Shown here one piece after another: positions 14,552-17,166 of a DNA stretch of 17,166 bases. The stretch spans positions 1 to 17,166 of the forward strand of contig CAJXGR010000024.1 in assembly GCA_913053665.1 (NCBI GenBank). The letters run 5' to 3'. The stretch is from an uncultured Spirochaetia bacterium. GTDB lineage: Bacteria; Spirochaetota; UBA6919. The notes below the pieces were generated by a model. The model was not told the origin of the DNA. It was given only the letters and a program-made list of their open reading frames with translations, and ran no database searches. The position numbers were made by a program, and so were the translations under genes. Positions within the stretch are counted from its first letter, which is position 1, and each line of letters begins with the position of its first letter.

Positions 14552-16810
14552 TTAGTTTTTATTGAGTCGAAGATAGTTTAAGGCAGAGCCAGCATTAAAC
14601 CACTTGATCTGAAAGTCATTCAGCGTATGGGAGACAGATGCTGTGTCCACTGACCCATCATCATGCTTGACCTCGACGGTCAGTTTCTTGTTGGGTGCAA
14701 TACTATCCACACCTTTTATACTGATTCGATCCTTCTCTTGAAACTTGTCATAATCTTTCTTATCATCCAACCAGAGGGCTAATACGCCTTGTTTTTTTAA
14801 ATTGGCCTCAGCGATACGGGCAAAACTTCGGGCGATGATCGCTTTCCCACTCAGATGTCGCGGTTCCATAGCGGCGTGTTCACGGCTGGACCCCTCACCA
14901 TAGTTCTCATCAGCGATTACCACCCAACCAATCCCTTTCTTCTTGTAATCCCTTGCGATTTCATTATACTCTTTATTGCTTTCTCCCGACAGAACGTTGT
15001 TACCGTGTCCTGTGTCATTAGAGAAGGCGTTCACCGCACCGGAGTACATATTCTTACTGATGTTATCCAGATGACCTCTATATTTGAGCCAGGGGCCTGC
15101 AGGAGATACGTGATCTGTTGTACATTTCCCCAGGGCTTTCACCAGTATTGGAAGCTCATTAAAGTCTTTAGAGAAGTCGGGTGGGTTAAATGGCTCCAGA
15201 AGAGCTAATCGATCACTATTTGGGTTGACAACGATCTCACCACCAGATCCTGGAGCTTTATAACCGCTGTCTTTTGATGTGAAGCCCTTTGCAGGGAGTT
15301 CTTCACCACTTGGGGCCTGGAACTTGACATCCGTCCCATCGGGTGCCTTAAGAGTGTCTGTAAGAGGGTTGAACTTCATGCTTCCTGCAAAAGACAGGGC
15401 CACAACAATCTCTGGGCTAGCAATAAAACCATTGGTATTGGGACTCCCATCATTTCGTTTCTTAAAGTTACGGTTGAACGACGTGATGATATTATTGGCA
15501 TGATCATTCTTCGATGGATCTCTTTTCCACTGACCAATGCATGGGCCACAGGCGTTGGAAAGGACGGTACCGCCAACCTTCTGAAAGTCTTCCAATATAC
15601 CGTCACGGGTGATGGTTTCAAATATCCGTTCTGAGCCGGGGCTTACAAGGAAGTCGGATTTCATCTTCAAGCCATGCTTCAGACCCTGACGAACCAGATT
15701 CACAGCTCTGGTTAAGTCTTCGTAGCTTGAGTTGGTACAACTTCCGATCAGTCCGGCACCTAATTCCTCAGGATAACCGCTTTTATCCACGTCATCACTC
15801 AATTCACTGATGGAGCGGACTAAATCTGGGGTATGGGGGCCGGCAATATGGGGTTCAAGAGTGGAGAGGTCGATTTCATGAATCTCATCGTAGTATTTCT
15901 CAGGGTTTTTAAGAACTTCAGGATCGGGTTTTAGGTGTTCAGCATATTGTTTAGATAGGTCAGCCACGTCCTTTCGCTCTGTAGCCTCAAGATAACGAAC
16001 CATACTCTCATCAAATGGAAACAGGGAGGTGGTAGCACCGATTTCAGCCCCCATATTGGCAATGGTTCCCTTTCCAGTACAGCTAATAGACTCAGCCCCA
16101 TCTCCAAAGTATTCTACAATCTTACCTGTTCCTCCTTTCACGGTCATGATCTGGGCTACCTTGATAATGACATCCTTGGGGGAAGCCCATCCAGAGAGCT
16201 TGCCCTTCAGGTGAATCCCCACAAGTTTGGGCATACGCAAGCCAAAGGGCTGTCCGGTCATCACATCCACTGCATCAGCCCCTCCTACACCAATGGCTAT
16301 CATGCCGATTCCCCCTGCATTCGGGGTATGGGAGTCTGTTCCAATCATCATCATCCCTGGAACACCGTAATTCTCCAGGATGACTTGATGAATAATCCCT
16401 GATCCTGGCTTCCAGAAGCCTAATCCGTATTTTTGTGCCACGGAGAGGAGAAAGTCGTAAACTTCTTTATTCTGATCTATAGCGACGGGCAAATCCAGTT
16501 CGGATCCTTCTTTAGCCATAATTAGATGATCACAATGGACGGTGGAAGGGACTGCCGCCCGATCCATCCCCGCTGTCATGAACTGTAGAAGGGCCATTTG
16601 AGCCGTAGCGTCTTGCATTGCTACTCGGTCGGGCCGTAGACCAACGTCTGAGACACCTCGTTCGATGTCAGTTGTTTTATAGTCATCCAAATGGGAAAAC
16701 AGGATTTTCTCCGCAAGGGTTAGACCTCGATTGAGACGCTTTCTCATGGTCTCATGGATTCCGGCAAGGGACCCATAAAGTTTTTTAATGGGTTCTATTT
16801 CTATTAACAT
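14552..16810 (-). CDS. Aconitate hydratase, mitochondrial type
   Basis: Aconitase interconverts citrate and isocitrate in the TCA cycle using a [4Fe-4S] cluster. The 752 residues match the length of mitochondrial-type aconitases (ACO2-like), not the roughly 890 of AcnA or 850-865 of AcnB. Cluster ligands are visible as Cys358 (GSCTNSS) and Cys421/Cys424 (NACGPCIGQW). Substrate-site signatures include QDATAQ, PSTVHCDH, GTDSHTPNAGG, SFNRNFKKRND and the catalytic-serine loop ENYGEGSSREHAA in the C-terminal swivelling domain. An in-frame GTG (16816) lies inside the GGAGGGTG ribosome site, so the ATG at 16810, six bases after GGAGG, is the start. It is transcribed toward the Fe-S carrier gene 243 bases downstream, too far to be certain of an operon. 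This type of aconitase occurs in several bacterial phyla and does not fix the taxon. Confidence 0.97.
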   Translation of the reverse strand: MLIEIEPIKKLYGSLAGIHETMRKRLNRGLTLAEKILFSHLDDYKTTDIERGVSDVGLRPDRVAMQDATAQMALLQFMTAGMDRAAVPSTVHCDHLIMAKEGSELDLPVAIDQNKEVYDFLLSVAQKYGLGFWKPGSGIIHQVILENYGVPGMMMIGTDSHTPNAGGIGMIAIGVGGADAVDVMTGQPFGLRMPKLVGIHLKGKLSGWASPKDVIIKVAQIMTVKGGTGKIVEYFGDGAESISCTGKGTIANMGAEIGATTSLFPFDESMVRYLEATERKDVADLSKQYAEHLKPDPEVLKNPEKYYDEIHEIDLSTLEPHIAGPHTPDLVRSISELSDDVDKSGYPEELGAGLIGSCTNSSYEDLTRAVNLVRQGLKHGLKMKSDFLVSPGSERIFETITRDGILEDFQKVGGTVLSNACGPCIGQWKRDPSKNDHANNIITSFNRNFKKRNDGSPNTNGFIASPEIVVALSFAGSMKFNPLTDTLKAPDGTDVKFQAPSGEELPAKGFTSKDSGYKAPGSGGEIVVNPNSDRLALLEPFNPPDFSKDFNELPILVKALGKCTTDHVSPAGPWLKYRGHLDNISKNMYSGAVNAFSNDTGHGNNVLSGESNKEYNEIARDYKKKGIGWVVIADENYGEGSSREHAAMEPRHLSGKAIIARSFARIAEANLKKQGVLALWLDDKKDYDKFQEKDRISIKGVDSIAPNKKLTVEVKHDDGSVDTASVSHTLNDFQIKWFNAGSALNYLRLNKN

Positions 16811-17009
16811 TTTCACCCTCCAAATATATATTCTTTAGGTTTTTACCGTATGAAGTTATATAATATAAATATTTGTCTTGAAAGGCAACGAGTATTTCTT
16901 AATTTAAAGAAAGTGAGTGAGTTAAACCTAACGATTCCATAATATAATAGTCCTGAGTGATCGATTTATCATTAACCGATTTAAAACCTGCCGGATCAGA
17001 AATCTAAAG
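16811..17009. other. AT-rich leader and upstream spacer of aconitase
   Basis: Together with the repeat to the right, this makes about 356 bases without a gene. Apart from the aconitase promoter and ribosome site I see no open frame with homology, no tRNA and no terminator here. Confidence 0.6.
16860..16888 (-). promoter_or_regulatory. Likely sigma70-type promoter for aconitase
   Basis: On the minus strand TTGCCT (16888-16883) and TATTAT (16865-16860) are spaced by 17 bases. The expected transcript start is about 43 bases before the ATG at 16810. This is one of the better consensus matches in the window. Confidence 0.5.
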
Positions 17010-17166
17010 GATAGCAACTGCCTTAAAAGTCAAGGGGGAAAGTAAAATTATGTTCCCTTTTCTTGACATTCTGTGACTCCCCCGACACATAGGTTCGAGA
17101 CAGCAACTGTGTTAAAAGTCAAGGGGAAAGTAAAATTATTTTCCCTTTTCTTGACATTCTATGACT
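17010..17166. repeat. Direct repeat of an imperfect palindrome, 89-base period
   Basis: Copy 1 (17010-17078) and copy 2 (17099-17166, cut by the window end) are about 91% identical, with five substitutions and one single-base gap, and are separated by 20 unrelated bases. Each contains an inverted repeat: GTCAAG with GGGGAA on the left arm and TTCCC, a TTTT bulge, then CTTGAC on the right. In copy 1 the outer arms are 17029-17034 and 17062-17067; in copy 2 they are 17118-17123 and 17150-17155. The structure is like an intergenic REP- or MITE-type element. No transposase is in the window. More copies may follow beyond the right edge. Confidence 0.8.

Noticed and set aside
17010..17166. Reading the repeats as a CRISPR array
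   Set aside because: Only two units are seen, the units are long (68-69 bases) with a short 20-base spacer, and no cas gene is present.

Overview
The window (17,166 bases, moderate-to-low GC) carries 13 protein-coding genes and no recognisable RNA gene, CRISPR array, insertion sequence or phage gene. The contents suggest a Gram-negative-type environmental bacterium: a lipoprotein with a lipobox, a mitochondrial-type aconitase, a Cys-rich PheS, a DUF4159 protein and an HDOD / metallo-beta-lactamase / GAF-PP2C signalling operon. I would look first among Desulfobacterota-, Nitrospinota- or SAR324-like lineages, but no marker here fixes the phylum.

Left part (1-2789): on the minus strand lie a pirin-family bicupin that stops short of the usual C-terminus and pheS, which has no pheT beside it. 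A divergent promoter region follows, then a secreted or membrane-anchored DUF4159 protein on the plus strand.

Signalling operon (2905-6496, plus strand): three tightly packed genes encode an HDOD protein with intact HD-type histidines, a metallo-beta-lactamase-fold hydrolase of the phosphodiesterase-like class, and a GAF-GAF-SpoIIE/RsbU-type serine phosphatase. The last two overlap by ATGA. Next, on the minus strand, is a lone EutN/CcmL microcompartment vertex protein (6556-6849) with its own likely promoter. It is followed by a plus-strand pair, an LPP20-like lipoprotein and a PQQ-dependent soluble-glucose-dehydrogenase-type beta-propeller (7068-9320).

Right part (9416-16810, all minus strand): an Fe-S and molybdenum themed block. 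In transcription order it holds aconitase, an A-type Fe-S carrier (IscA/ErpA-like) with a Cys-rich tail, a metallophosphoesterase-fold protein that has lost nearly all its metal ligands, and a 1140-residue protein. That protein fuses a complete molybdopterin oxidoreductase to a complete cysteine desulfurase in one open frame. The gaps of about 180-245 bases suggest separate or loosely coupled transcription units.

The fusion is the most notable item. Cysteine desulfurases supply the sulfur needed both for Fe-S clusters and for the sulfido ligand of some molybdenum enzymes. Covalent coupling therefore suggests a molybdoenzyme with its own sulfur donor. The right edge carries an 89-base-period direct repeat of an imperfect palindrome, cut by the window end.
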